Below, one piece after another: positions 26,465 to 34,291 of a stretch of DNA of 58,991 nucleotides (positions within the stretch are counted from its first letter, which is position 1; every line of letters begins with the position of its first letter). This DNA is from JBFELO01 sp041552055 (GTDB lineage Bacteria > Acidobacteriota > Thermoanaerobaculia > Thermoanaerobaculales > Sulfomarinibacteraceae), in contig JBFELO010000011.1 of NCBI GenBank assembly GCA_041552055.1, forward strand, positions 1 through 58,991, given 5' to 3'. The notes under the pieces were generated by a model that saw only the letters and a program-made list of their open reading frames with translations, made no database searches and was not told the DNA's origin. The position numbers were made by a program, and so were the translations under genes.

Positions 26465-27016
26465 TCAGGTCCCGTCAGGTTTGATTCTCCACGCTACAAC
26501 GAGGCCCGCTACTGTCCAGAGAGCGACCTCGTTCAGGGAAAGCACGACCGCGCTGTCGAGCGGGTAGCCACCAATACCGAAATCCGTGAGATAGCTCGCG
26601 ATGCCGATCAACAGGCCCACCGTTGCGAAGAACAGGACTTTCCGGGAATAACTCGACAGCACCGTGTTGTCCGAACGGGACAGCATCCAGGTTGCGAGGA
26701 TCGGGAGAATAAAGAACAGCGGCAATTGGAAAAGGGCGAGCGCGCCCGCTGCATCGTGGCCCACGCCGCCGTAGGAAATCCCGAAAACCGGTTCTCCACC
26801 CGGGAAGTTGCCCGCGTCGGTCACTGCGGGGTTACACAGGTATCTTCCCGGCTCCATGATGCTCTGCTTCAGCACATCGTAAATCTGACGCTCGTTTGGG
26901 ACCTGGTTCATGTCGATGCCGGCTCTGAAGCCAAAGATACCGTTGACAACGATCGTCCAGGAGACCATCACGAGGCCGCCGAACAAGCCGGGAAGAATCA
27001 CTCGTCGTATCATCAT
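26465..27016 (-). CDS. Hypothetical membrane protein, about four helices
   Basis: A 183-aa protein with four predicted membrane segments: an N-terminal helix (LPGLFGGLVMVSWTIVVNGIFG), LFQLPLFFILPILATWML, VLFFATVGLLIGIASYL, and VALWTVAGLVVAWRI. The loop after the first helix is about 75 residues and polar. AGGGG lies 4-7 nt before two adjacent ATGs (27016 and 27013). I do not recognise the family. No motif suggests a reaction. Confidence 0.7.
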   Translation of the reverse strand: MMIRRVILPGLFGGLVMVSWTIVVNGIFGFRAGIDMNQVPNERQIYDVLKQSIMEPGRYLCNPAVTDAGNFPGGEPVFGISYGGVGHDAAGALALFQLPLFFILPILATWMLSRSDNTVLSSYSRKVLFFATVGLLIGIASYLTDFGIGGYPLDSAVVLSLNEVALWTVAGLVVAWRIKPDGT

Positions 27017-27249
27017 TTTTCCCCTTGACGAACACCGTTGAAATACGGTTCTCACCCATGGTGTGTTTTTCGGCCGCCGAGATCTGGTTCACGTGCCGGG
27101 ATTCAGGTCCTCTCAGTCGAAGCGCGGAAGCACGACGCATCGCGCGGTGAATCAGCAACGGCGACGGGGACATGTGGCAGTGTCCCGACCGCAACAGAGC
27201 GCGGAACGTCAAACTGCTCTCGCGAAGACACCCGGGCGGCTGAGAACAG

Positions 27250-27258
27250 TGCTATACT
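27250..27258 (+). promoter_or_regulatory. Extended -10 promoter
   Basis: TGCTATACT is an extended -10 with five of six consensus bases (TATACT), 39 nt before the ATG at 27297. No -35 is evident, as expected for extended -10 promoters. Confidence 0.5.
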
Positions 27259-27296
27259 CTGTCCGTTTCGATGACAAAAACGAAAGGAGCCCGAAG

Positions 27297-27782
27297 ATGA
27301 GCATGGACGCTTGGCGCGTGTCGGCCGCTGTTGTCGCACTGTTGATGACTATGAGTCCCGGTGGTCTATGGAGTGAACAGATTGATGCGTGTTTCAATCC
27401 GCGCAGCGGAAACCTCAGGCTCCTGACGGCGACATTACCTCATTGTCTCGGTCCTGAGCTGCCGATCTCGTGGAACGCCCAGGAGGTCAGCCCACCAATC
27501 ATCGACCGGACGTTGACGTGCGAAAACAGTCTCGAAGTCGTGGTCGGTCTCACGATCTGGGACGACGCCGAGGTCGCGTTCTTCGCGATTCAGAAGCAAG
27601 GGACCGATCCCGCCTTGAACTACGTGTACTCGGTGGAGCCTGGGGTTCAGAGCGTGGACTACGAGATTCTGATCGGCGTGGGCTCCTCCGAGGAGTCGTA
27701 TCTGGTGCTGGCGTCGGACGTGGAGGGGAATGTCTCCAAAGATCTGTTCTCGGTACCGCCGGGCTTCTGTCTGGACCCCTGA
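27297..27782 (+). CDS. Small secreted protein, unknown function
   Basis: A 161-aa protein with a signal peptide (VSAAVVALLMTMSPGGLWS). The mature N-terminus, ACFNPRSGNLRLL followed by CLGPELPISWN, resembles the short cysteine-containing beta-module (CVN...G-IRIV...C...E--LSWN) seen in many exported fibre and collagen-like proteins. AAAGGAG lies 9 nt upstream and an extended -10 sits before that. Four cysteines could form two disulfides. Function unknown. Confidence 0.65.
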   Translation: MSMDAWRVSAAVVALLMTMSPGGLWSEQIDACFNPRSGNLRLLTATLPHCLGPELPISWNAQEVSPPIIDRTLTCENSLEVVVGLTIWDDAEVAFFAIQKQGTDPALNYVYSVEPGVQSVDYEILIGVGSSEESYLVLASDVEGNVSKDLFSVPPGFCLDP

Positions 27783-27899
27783 CGTACCAATCGGGGCCGA
27801 GTGCCACCGCTGACTGCCGCGACCAAGCGAGAGCTGCTGACGCACATCGGGATGGCGCACATGGCGGATGTCACCGGTTAGCCCGGTGTGAAGTGCAGG

Positions 27900-29297
27900 C
27901 TACGGTTCGACCCCGAGCCGCTCCAGCATGGTCACGGCGTTGGCGTTGTCCGGGTTGATCTCCAGAGACCCTCGGTAGAGCTCGATCGCTCGATCGTTGT
28001 CGCCGGCGAGCATGTGCGCCTCGCCCAGGCTGTCGTACACGTTCCACGACTCGGGGTACATCTCGACGTTGAGCTCGAAGATGGCGATCGCCTCGGCGTA
28101 CCGCTCCTCGCCGAGCAGGCGGTAACCGAGCTGGTTGTACTCGGCCTCGGAGAAGAACACCTCGCCTTCGGGCAGCGCCTGCAGCTCGCGGTGGGTGGCG
28201 AGCGCGGAATCGAGCCCCTCCTCGCTCAGCGCGTGTTGGACGAGCACGGCCGCGCGGTCCTTGTGCAGCCGCCAGTACAACTCGACGTTGCCGTGGTGGT
28301 ATTCGTCCAGGCGGTCGTCGTCGGCCGAGTCGTCGACCATGGTCCTGAGCTCCTGCGGCACCGGCAGCCGCCCCTGAGCGACCGCCAGGGTGACGCCCTC
28401 CGCCTCCAGGCTATGCACGTCGTGCCACAGGTCCGCGATGTAGTCGCGCCATCCGCGCAGCTCGGCCGGGGTCCACAGCGCGTGCTGCCCTGGCACCACG
28501 TACTCGATCGGGGTGTCGCCGTCCAGCACGGTTTCAAACACCGTGAGCCATCGTCCGACCTCGGACTCCGGATGGAAGCCGAACGCCGGCAGCCCGTCCG
28601 TGACAAAGAAGAAGCAGCCCGTGAGCAGCACGTTCTCCTCGGGGATGAGCACCACGGTGTCGGTGGCCGAGTGCCCGTTGCCGAGGGCGTGCAGCTCGAG
28701 AGTGACATTCCCCAGGTCGAGGACCAGTCGCTCGGAGAAGGTGAGATTCGGCGGGCGAACCGTGAAGCCGTACTCGGTGAGGCCGGCGATGATCCACTCG
28801 GCCTGGGCGAGCCTCTCGCGTACCGCGACCGCTTCGGCGGAGCCCTCCTCGAGCTCTGCCAGTTGAGCTGTCGCCTCGTCCACCCTGGGCCGGAACTGGT
28901 TCAGACGGTTTTCGATGAAGGGCGCGGTTCTCGTCATGAGGTCCACCGAATCCTCGTGGCCGATCACCACGGCCTCGGGGAACGCCACGTTGCCCCAGCT
29001 GTGGCCCCAGTGATGGTGGTGGTTGATGACGTAGGCGATCCGGCTGTGACCGAGTTCCTGAGCGATCGCCTGGCGGAGCAGTCGTGCGATGGCGGGGGAG
29101 CCTCCGGGATCGACCAGCACCAAGCCGCGGTCGGTGGTGATCACCACGTGGTTGCTGCGCCAGGGCGACAGCTCGGTGAAGACGAGCACGTTGTCGGTCA
29201 GCCGCGTGGTGTCGAACGGCAGCGGTCCGTCGGCCACGACAGGGGCGGCGAACAGAAGCATCAAGACAGCGATGAGGAGTTGCGACGAGGTTTTCAT
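27900..29297 (-). CDS. Metallo-beta-lactamase-fold protein with TPR-like C-terminus, metal ligands altered
   Basis: A 465-aa exported protein: a signal peptide (QLLIAVLMLLFAAPVVAD), an MBL domain to about residue 280, then a helical region with at least two TPR-like units near the C-terminus (AIAIFELNVEMYPES, AIELYRGSLEINPDN). The metal motif reads NHHHHWGHSWGN: His94, His96 and His99 are present, but the Asp of HxHxDH is Gly98. The usual TGD aspartate is a cysteine (LLTGCFFF). Length and fold match alkyl sulfatase/SdsA-like or lipid-hydrolysing MBL proteins, yet the second zinc site looks damaged. The start at 29297 is set by the signal peptide. Confidence 0.82.
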   Translation of the reverse strand: MKTSSQLLIAVLMLLFAAPVVADGPLPFDTTRLTDNVLVFTELSPWRSNHVVITTDRGLVLVDPGGSPAIARLLRQAIAQELGHSRIAYVINHHHHWGHSWGNVAFPEAVVIGHEDSVDLMTRTAPFIENRLNQFRPRVDEATAQLAELEEGSAEAVAVRERLAQAEWIIAGLTEYGFTVRPPNLTFSERLVLDLGNVTLELHALGNGHSATDTVVLIPEENVLLTGCFFFVTDGLPAFGFHPESEVGRWLTVFETVLDGDTPIEYVVPGQHALWTPAELRGWRDYIADLWHDVHSLEAEGVTLAVAQGRLPVPQELRTMVDDSADDDRLDEYHHGNVELYWRLHKDRAAVLVQHALSEEGLDSALATHRELQALPEGEVFFSEAEYNQLGYRLLGEERYAEAIAIFELNVEMYPESWNVYDSLGEAHMLAGDNDRAIELYRGSLEINPDNANAVTMLERLGVEP

Positions 29298-29543
29298 ATT
29301 CGAGGCCCTCCATGAGTATGGCTGCGGGTTGATACGAGCCGAGAGACGCGCGGGTTGCACGCGCGGCTGGCGTGCCATTGGGGGATTCCGCGCCTCGGTC
29401 CACGACCTGCCTGGCCTGCGACTGCAGCGAGGGAACCCGCGACCGGCCGAAACGAACGAACACCTCTCGATCGATCGATGCTCGCAATGGACACTCGGTG
29501 CGAGGTGCGGGCCAGGGTGTTGACGGGTGCCCGGGCGTGATCC

Positions 29544-30251
29544 ATGGTGGAAACCGTGGACCTGGTCATTCTCGACAACATCGCGTTGGACATTGACGTC
29601 GACGCTCTCCGAGCGGAGCTGAGTGTCGGGCACGAGCGGCCGATGCTGTCGAGCGCACTCGACAAGATCGTGGCCGAGTCCCTCGAGGTGGCGAGACCCA
29701 AGACGGCGTACCGGCTGGTCACCTTCGAAACGAGCGACGACGACACGGTGATGATCGAAGGGACACCAGTCAAGAGCCGAGTGCTGTCGTACCACCTCGA
29801 TGACGTGTATCGGGTCTTCCCGTTCGTGGCCACGTGCGGTAGGGAGCTGGCGGAGTGGGCCTCGACCAAGACCGACATGTTGGAGCAGTTCTGGGCCGAC
29901 GCCATCCTCGATCGTGCCCTCACGTGCGCCGGGACCCACTTCGCGAAGCACCTCGAGCTGCGCTTCGGGCTCGAAAGAATCGGAATCATGACACCAGGGT
30001 CGCTGCCGGACTGGCCTCTCGAGGAGCAACGTCAGCTGTTTCACATCCTCGGTGACGTCGAAGGCTCCATTGGTGTGCACCTGAAAGAGAGCATGATGAT
30101 GGCCCCACTTCAGTCGGTGTCGGGGATCGTGTTTCCGACCGACGAGGACTTCGAGGAGTGCAGCCTGTGCCCGCGTGAGGACTGCCCGAAGAGGACGGCT
30201 CCATTCGAGGAGCACCTGTACGAATCACGGTACGGAGGTACCGGCTCGTGA
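29544..30251 (+). CDS. Vitamin B12-dependent methionine synthase activation domain-like protein
   Basis: A 235-aa soluble protein. Its fold marker is the segment LQSVSGIVFPT near residue 185, which corresponds to the SAM/cobalamin contact region of the MetH activation domain. It is followed by a cysteine group, CSLCPREDCPKRTAPF, found in stand-alone versions encoded with corrinoid methyltransferases in acetogens and related bacteria. In MetH this domain supports reductive remethylation of Co(II) cobalamin. Here no methionine synthase is adjacent; the corrinoid genes are 19 kb away at 48.8 kb. It overlaps a 27-codon open frame at its 3' end. Confidence 0.75.
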   Translation: MVETVDLVILDNIALDIDVDALRAELSVGHERPMLSSALDKIVAESLEVARPKTAYRLVTFETSDDDTVMIEGTPVKSRVLSYHLDDVYRVFPFVATCGRELAEWASTKTDMLEQFWADAILDRALTCAGTHFAKHLELRFGLERIGIMTPGSLPDWPLEEQRQLFHILGDVEGSIGVHLKESMMMAPLQSVSGIVFPTDEDFEECSLCPREDCPKRTAPFEEHLYESRYGGTGS

Positions 30252-30882
30252 CCGAGGACGTGGTCGCGGCCCACGTCGCGCTGGAGAACGCTGCGGCGAT
30301 GGGGCTCGGGCAGGTGGTGAAGTTGGGGTAGCCCCCGCCCATCCAACCGGATGCCAGATGCTAGATCCGCCGCCCTCCCACGCGGACCAGAGAGGCACTG
30401 AGACACTGAGACAGACAGAGCGGGATGTACTGGCGCCGGTGGCATTGGGCCGCCCGGCCGGGACACTCTTCATCGTCATCGACACACTCACCCGACCCCA
30501 TTTCGCGACGCTCTCCTCTCTTCAACCCGCCTTCTCCCCGACGCGCTCCCCGCGGTTACTCGCGACCTGTGGCCGCGGTGACCTGCCGTCACCAGCGCGT
30601 GGCCGTTAGGCCGGCCACCTCCCTCTCTGACCCCCTCGGCTACAGCCACGAGCGCTGCCGCCGGCAGGTTGCCAACCCAAAGATTCTCGGACGTGAATGA
30701 GGCTGGCATCCAGTGCGGCATAGTGCCCAAGATTGTTGAACATGGCACGCCCGCACGACGCGCTGTCGTCCGCCTACCAATCGCTTTGACCGGCTGACAC
30801 CCGATGTGGTCTCTACGCCACGGTTGGCGGCTGCGCCTGCCTGGTTTCCCTCATGCCCTCAAGCCCGCATGCCCACAAGCCC
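30252..30882. other. 631-bp intergenic region with short tandem repeats and a repeat-family copy
   Basis: The region lies between convergent genes. It contains an 8-mer repeated twice (CACTGAGA at 30396-30403 and 30404-30411) and a copy of the interspersed repeat at 30735-30813. A 27-codon frame (30248-30331) begins by overlapping the stop of the upstream gene but has no recognisable product. I see no larger gene. Confidence 0.55.
30735..30813. repeat. Interspersed intergenic repeat, complete-looking copy
   Basis: Two blocks, 30735-30770 and 30781-30813, match the 6.1 kb intergenic region at 33 of 36 and about 26 of 33 positions. Here they lie 10 bp apart and in order, suggesting this copy keeps the original layout. 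Confidence 0.6.
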
Positions 30883-32604
30883 TCACTCCGGCTGCCACCC
30901 CGGTCCACGGATCACGCGCCCCGGGGTCGCGCCTGTGTGCTCGCCGTCGGCCAGCACCCGGACGCCGTTGACGAAGACGTGGACCACGCCGGTGGCGTAC
31001 TGGTGCGGCTCGACAAACGTGGCGTGATCCTGGATCTGGTCCGGATCGAAGACGACGACGTCGGAGAAAAACCCCTCCTGCAGCCGCCCTCGCCGGTCGA
31101 TTCTGAGGTTGTCCGCGGGCAGCGAGGTGAGCCTGCGGATTGCCTCTTCCAACGGGATGAGCTGTTCGTCGCGGACGTACCTGCCCAACAGGCGGGCAAA
31201 GCTGCCGTAGGCGCGTGGGTGAGCGCTGCGTTTCAGGAACACACCCTCGGGGGCCATCGAGGCCTCGTCCGAGTTGAAGCTCACCCAGGGCAACCGGATC
31301 GCCTGACGTACGACGTCTTCGGACTGACTGAAATACACCGCCGACACCCGGCTTCCATCCTCGACGATCAGGTCCATGGCGGTATAGCGGGAATCCGTGT
31401 CGCGCATCTCCGCCACCTCGGCCAACGTCTTGCCCGTCAACGGCTTGAGCTCGTCGGTCTTGAATCCGGCCAGCAGGATGCGGTCGGGCGAGCCCGCCCC
31501 GAGGTACATGTTCTCCCACTCGTCCGAATCCCGGTGCATCTCGTCGGCGATCCTCTTGCGCAGGGCGGGATCCTGCAGCCGCTCGAGCGAGGCCTCGAAC
31601 CCGCCCTCCTGGACCCACGGCGGCATGGTGGCGTTGAGCCCGGTGGCTCCTGCCGGATAGGTGTACATGTTGGCCGTGATCCGGAGTCCCTCGGCCCGGG
31701 CCTGCTCGACCTTGGCCACGGCCTCGTCAAACAGCGGCCAGTTGGCCTGGCCGGATGACTTGAGGTGGTAGATCTCGGCCCTGATGTCCGCCTCGCGGGC
31801 GATCGTGAGCAACTCGTCGATCGCCTCGAGCATCCTGGCACCCTCGTTCCGCAGGTGCGAGATGTACATGCCGTCGTACTCAGCTGCCACCTCGGCGAGG
31901 GCGATCAACTCGTTGGTGTCGGCGAAGCTGCCCGGAGGATAGATCAATGCCGAGGCCACTCCCAGGGCGCCGTCCTCCATGGCCTGGCGCACCAGGGCGC
32001 GCATCTCGTCGAGCTCGTCGACGGTCGGCGGGCGATCCTCGTGGCCGATCACGTACTCGCGGGGCGTGCCGGCCCCAATGAACGATGCGACGTTGGGCGA
32101 GACACCGCGACGTTCGAGGAACTCGAGGTACTCGGCGAGCGTGGTCCACTCGACGTCATAGCGGATGTCCTCCTGCCGGCGGACCATCTCCTCCTTCATG
32201 GCGTCGTTGAGCGGCCCCATCGAGCTGCCCTCTCCCATCACCTCCAGGGTGACGCCCTGACGAATGTCGCTCTGGGAGCGGCCGTCCTCGATGAGCGACT
32301 CGTTGGCCCAACACATCATGTTGATGAAGCCCGGCGCGACTGCGAGACCTTCCACGTCGAGCTCCAGCTTGGCCGTCGCGCGGCCCAGGGCGCCGATCCT
32401 CGCGATCTCGTCACCGGTGATCGCCACATCGCCGACGAACGGGGCCTCGCCGCTGCCGTCGTAGATCGTGCCGCCGCGCAGCACGACGTCGTAGGACACG
32501 GGTGCCGCGCACGAGCCGAGGACGCCCGCTGCCAGCAGCACCGCGCCGACGACGGCGAGCAGCCGCGAGGTTCGATTGAAGGTAGGCAGAGTCGATTCGA
32601 TCAT
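30883..32604 (-). CDS. D-aminoacylase-like amidohydrolase, lipoprotein
   Basis: A 573-aa enzyme of the N-acyl-D-amino-acid deacylase group. The N-terminus is a lipoprotein signal with the lipobox GVLGSCAA, so it is membrane-anchored in the periplasm. The beta-sandwich start is DVVLRGGTIYDGSG and the barrel contains SHLRNEG and YHLKSSG, which supply the two His ligands. The usual HxH of PGFIDxHxH is absent: it reads PGFINMMCWANES, leaving Cys as a likely ligand. It ends in the common D-aminoacylase tail (RVIRGPGWQPE). The location, with dgcN-dgcA upstream on the same strand, fits removal of acyl groups from D-amino acids. Confidence 0.85.
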   Translation of the reverse strand: MIESTLPTFNRTSRLLAVVGAVLLAAGVLGSCAAPVSYDVVLRGGTIYDGSGEAPFVGDVAITGDEIARIGALGRATAKLELDVEGLAVAPGFINMMCWANESLIEDGRSQSDIRQGVTLEVMGEGSSMGPLNDAMKEEMVRRQEDIRYDVEWTTLAEYLEFLERRGVSPNVASFIGAGTPREYVIGHEDRPPTVDELDEMRALVRQAMEDGALGVASALIYPPGSFADTNELIALAEVAAEYDGMYISHLRNEGARMLEAIDELLTIAREADIRAEIYHLKSSGQANWPLFDEAVAKVEQARAEGLRITANMYTYPAGATGLNATMPPWVQEGGFEASLERLQDPALRKRIADEMHRDSDEWENMYLGAGSPDRILLAGFKTDELKPLTGKTLAEVAEMRDTDSRYTAMDLIVEDGSRVSAVYFSQSEDVVRQAIRLPWVSFNSDEASMAPEGVFLKRSAHPRAYGSFARLLGRYVRDEQLIPLEEAIRRLTSLPADNLRIDRRGRLQEGFFSDVVVFDPDQIQDHATFVEPHQYATGVVHVFVNGVRVLADGEHTGATPGRVIRGPGWQPE

Positions 32605-32656
32605 GTGGTTCTCCAGACGTCGTGAGACCTCAGTGGTCGTGGAGTTCATCTGCATT

Positions 32657-33085
32657 TCAAGCGTTGAGTTGCACCAGGTGCGGCTCGATCTTCGCGCGCA
32701 GCTCGTCCGGAATCGGCAGGCTGGTGCGTGTCTCCAGATCGAAGTAGACCTCCACCACCTCGGAGGTGGCGGCCAGCACGCCGGTGCGGCAGTTGAACAT
32801 GCGGTGCACGAAGGTCAGCGACTTGGTGCCGATCCTGGTGAAGGCGCTCTCGATCTTCACGAGACTTCCCGCTCGCTGCTCGGCCTTGTACTCGATGGTG
32901 TGCCGCACATCGACCAGGGTTTTGCCGCGCTCCACACCCTCTTCGAAGCTGACTCCGAATTCCTGGAACAGGTGGCAGCCGGCCTGGTCGAACATGCCCA
33001 CGTAGTGCTGCACGTTCATGTGCTGCAGCTGGTCGCAGTGCCACGGGTAGACGACCCCGCGGAAGGTCTCGAACCAGTTGCTCAT
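32657..33085 (-). CDS. Acyl-CoA thioesterase, 4HBT hotdog fold
   Basis: A 142-aa hotdog protein. The N-terminus shows PWHCDQLQHMNVQHYVGMFDQAG, close to the WxDxDxxGHMNN-Y pattern of 4-hydroxybenzoyl-CoA thioesterase-like enzymes; here Cys-Asp replaces the usual V/H-D start. The active-site region ends with TLVDVRHTIEYK and SLTFVHRMF. It lies between dgcA and the D-aminoacylase gene on the same strand, 53 nt before the latter. Its acyl-CoA substrate is not evident. Confidence 0.82.
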   Translation of the reverse strand: MSNWFETFRGVVYPWHCDQLQHMNVQHYVGMFDQAGCHLFQEFGVSFEEGVERGKTLVDVRHTIEYKAEQRAGSLVKIESAFTRIGTKSLTFVHRMFNCRTGVLAATSEVVEVYFDLETRTSLPIPDELRAKIEPHLVQLNA

Positions 33086-33301
33086 CGCAGTCCCCCCAGC
33101 CACCCTGACCACGGCTCGGGCCATGGTCGTGGCGCGGGGTCATGATAGCGGATGGGGGCGACAGTGCGATTCATGGCGGTGTTCCTATCGCCACTGAGTG
33201 ACGTCATCGAGCCTCGCCAAATCGGCCGTTCGATGACGATGACGGCGAGGATGCCGACTGGAACGCGAGCCCAAAAGCCAGAGGCACACCCGCGGACGAA
33301 G

Positions 33302-34291
33302 TCAGCCCCAGAGTCTCGCGGACGGCGGCGTGACCACGCCGCGGTCGTACTTCAGACCGAAGGGTCGATCGTTCTTGAGCAGCAGCGGACCGTCCAGGTC
33401 ATGGAAGTCGCACAGCAGGCCCGCGACGAAACAGGGCGCCATGGACAGCGAGGTGCCGCCCATGGAACCCACCATGAGGCCGAGCCCCCGGGCCCTGGCC
33501 TCGCGGGCGATCTCCAGGCCGTGGGTCAGGCCGCCACTCTTGTCCAGCTTGATGTTGATCATCTGATAGCGGCGCGCCGCCTGCTCGAGCTCACCGCCGT
33601 GGACGCACGACTCGTCGGCACACAGCGGCAACGGCGGTTCATAGTCCTGGAGCGCCCCGTCCTCGCCCCGCGGGAGCGGCTGTTCGATCATCCTCACCCC
33701 GAGCGTCTTCAGTCTCGGGGCGGTTTCCGCGAGCAGGTCGAAGGACCAGCCCTGGTTGGCGTCGATCACCATGGTGGCGTCGGGACGGACCGCCCGAATC
33801 GCCTCGATGCGCTCCACCGGGCGGTCCTCTCCGAGCTTGACCTTGAGCGCGGGATACGCGGCCGCAGCTTTCGCCTTCTCCGCCATCTGGTCGGGGGTGT
33901 CTTCGAGGCCGATGGTCATGACCGAGGTGATCGGCTTGAGATCGGCGCCGGCGAGCTCCCAGACTCGTTTGCCGGCACGTTTTGCTTCGAGGTCCCACAG
34001 CGCGCAGTCGACGGCGTTTCGGGCGCCACCCGGCGGCAGCAGGTCGAGCAGCCGGCGGCGACCCGCACCTGCCTCGATCTCGCCCCGGATCCCCTCGATC
34101 TGCGCCGACATGGTGGCCGGTGTTTCACCGAAGTAGTACACGCCGAGGCCTTCGCCACGCCCGGCGTGTTCGCCCTCCTCGATTTCGACCACCACGCCCG
34201 GGAAGCTCGTCCACTCGGCGTTCGAGATCCGGAACGGCGCGACGGCCGCCCACTCCTCATCGTGCACACTCAGTTTGACCGCCATGTTCAT
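33302..34291 (-). CDS. dgcA: N-acetyl-D-glutamate racemase/dipeptide epimerase, enolase superfamily
   Basis: A 329-aa enolase-superfamily enzyme of the muconate-lactonising type. The second catalytic Lys is in ALKVKLG, the metal ligands are in MVIDANQGW (Asp), RMIEQPLP (Glu) and CADES (Asp), and the opposite Lys is in NIKLDKSGG. These motifs fit L-Ala-D/L-Glu epimerases. The gene overlaps the stop of a DUF1611 gene (ATGA), which is the arrangement of the dgcN-dgcA pair that converts D-Glu through N-acetyl-D-Glu to N-acetyl-L-Glu in marine bacteria. I infer the DgcA role from this pairing; a muropeptide dipeptide epimerase is the alternative. Confidence 0.85.
   Translation of the reverse strand: MNMAVKLSVHDEEWAAVAPFRISNAEWTSFPGVVVEIEEGEHAGRGEGLGVYYFGETPATMSAQIEGIRGEIEAGAGRRRLLDLLPPGGARNAVDCALWDLEAKRAGKRVWELAGADLKPITSVMTIGLEDTPDQMAEKAKAAAAYPALKVKLGEDRPVERIEAIRAVRPDATMVIDANQGWSFDLLAETAPRLKTLGVRMIEQPLPRGEDGALQDYEPPLPLCADESCVHGGELEQAARRYQMINIKLDKSGGLTHGLEIAREARARGLGLMVGSMGGTSLSMAPCFVAGLLCDFHDLDGPLLLKNDRPFGLKYDRGVVTPPSARLWG

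Noticed and set aside
30248..30331. 27-codon frame overlapping the end of the B12 activation-like gene
   Set aside because: It has a GTGA overlap, but no product can be recognised, there is no separate Shine-Dalgarno sequence and the peptide is very short.
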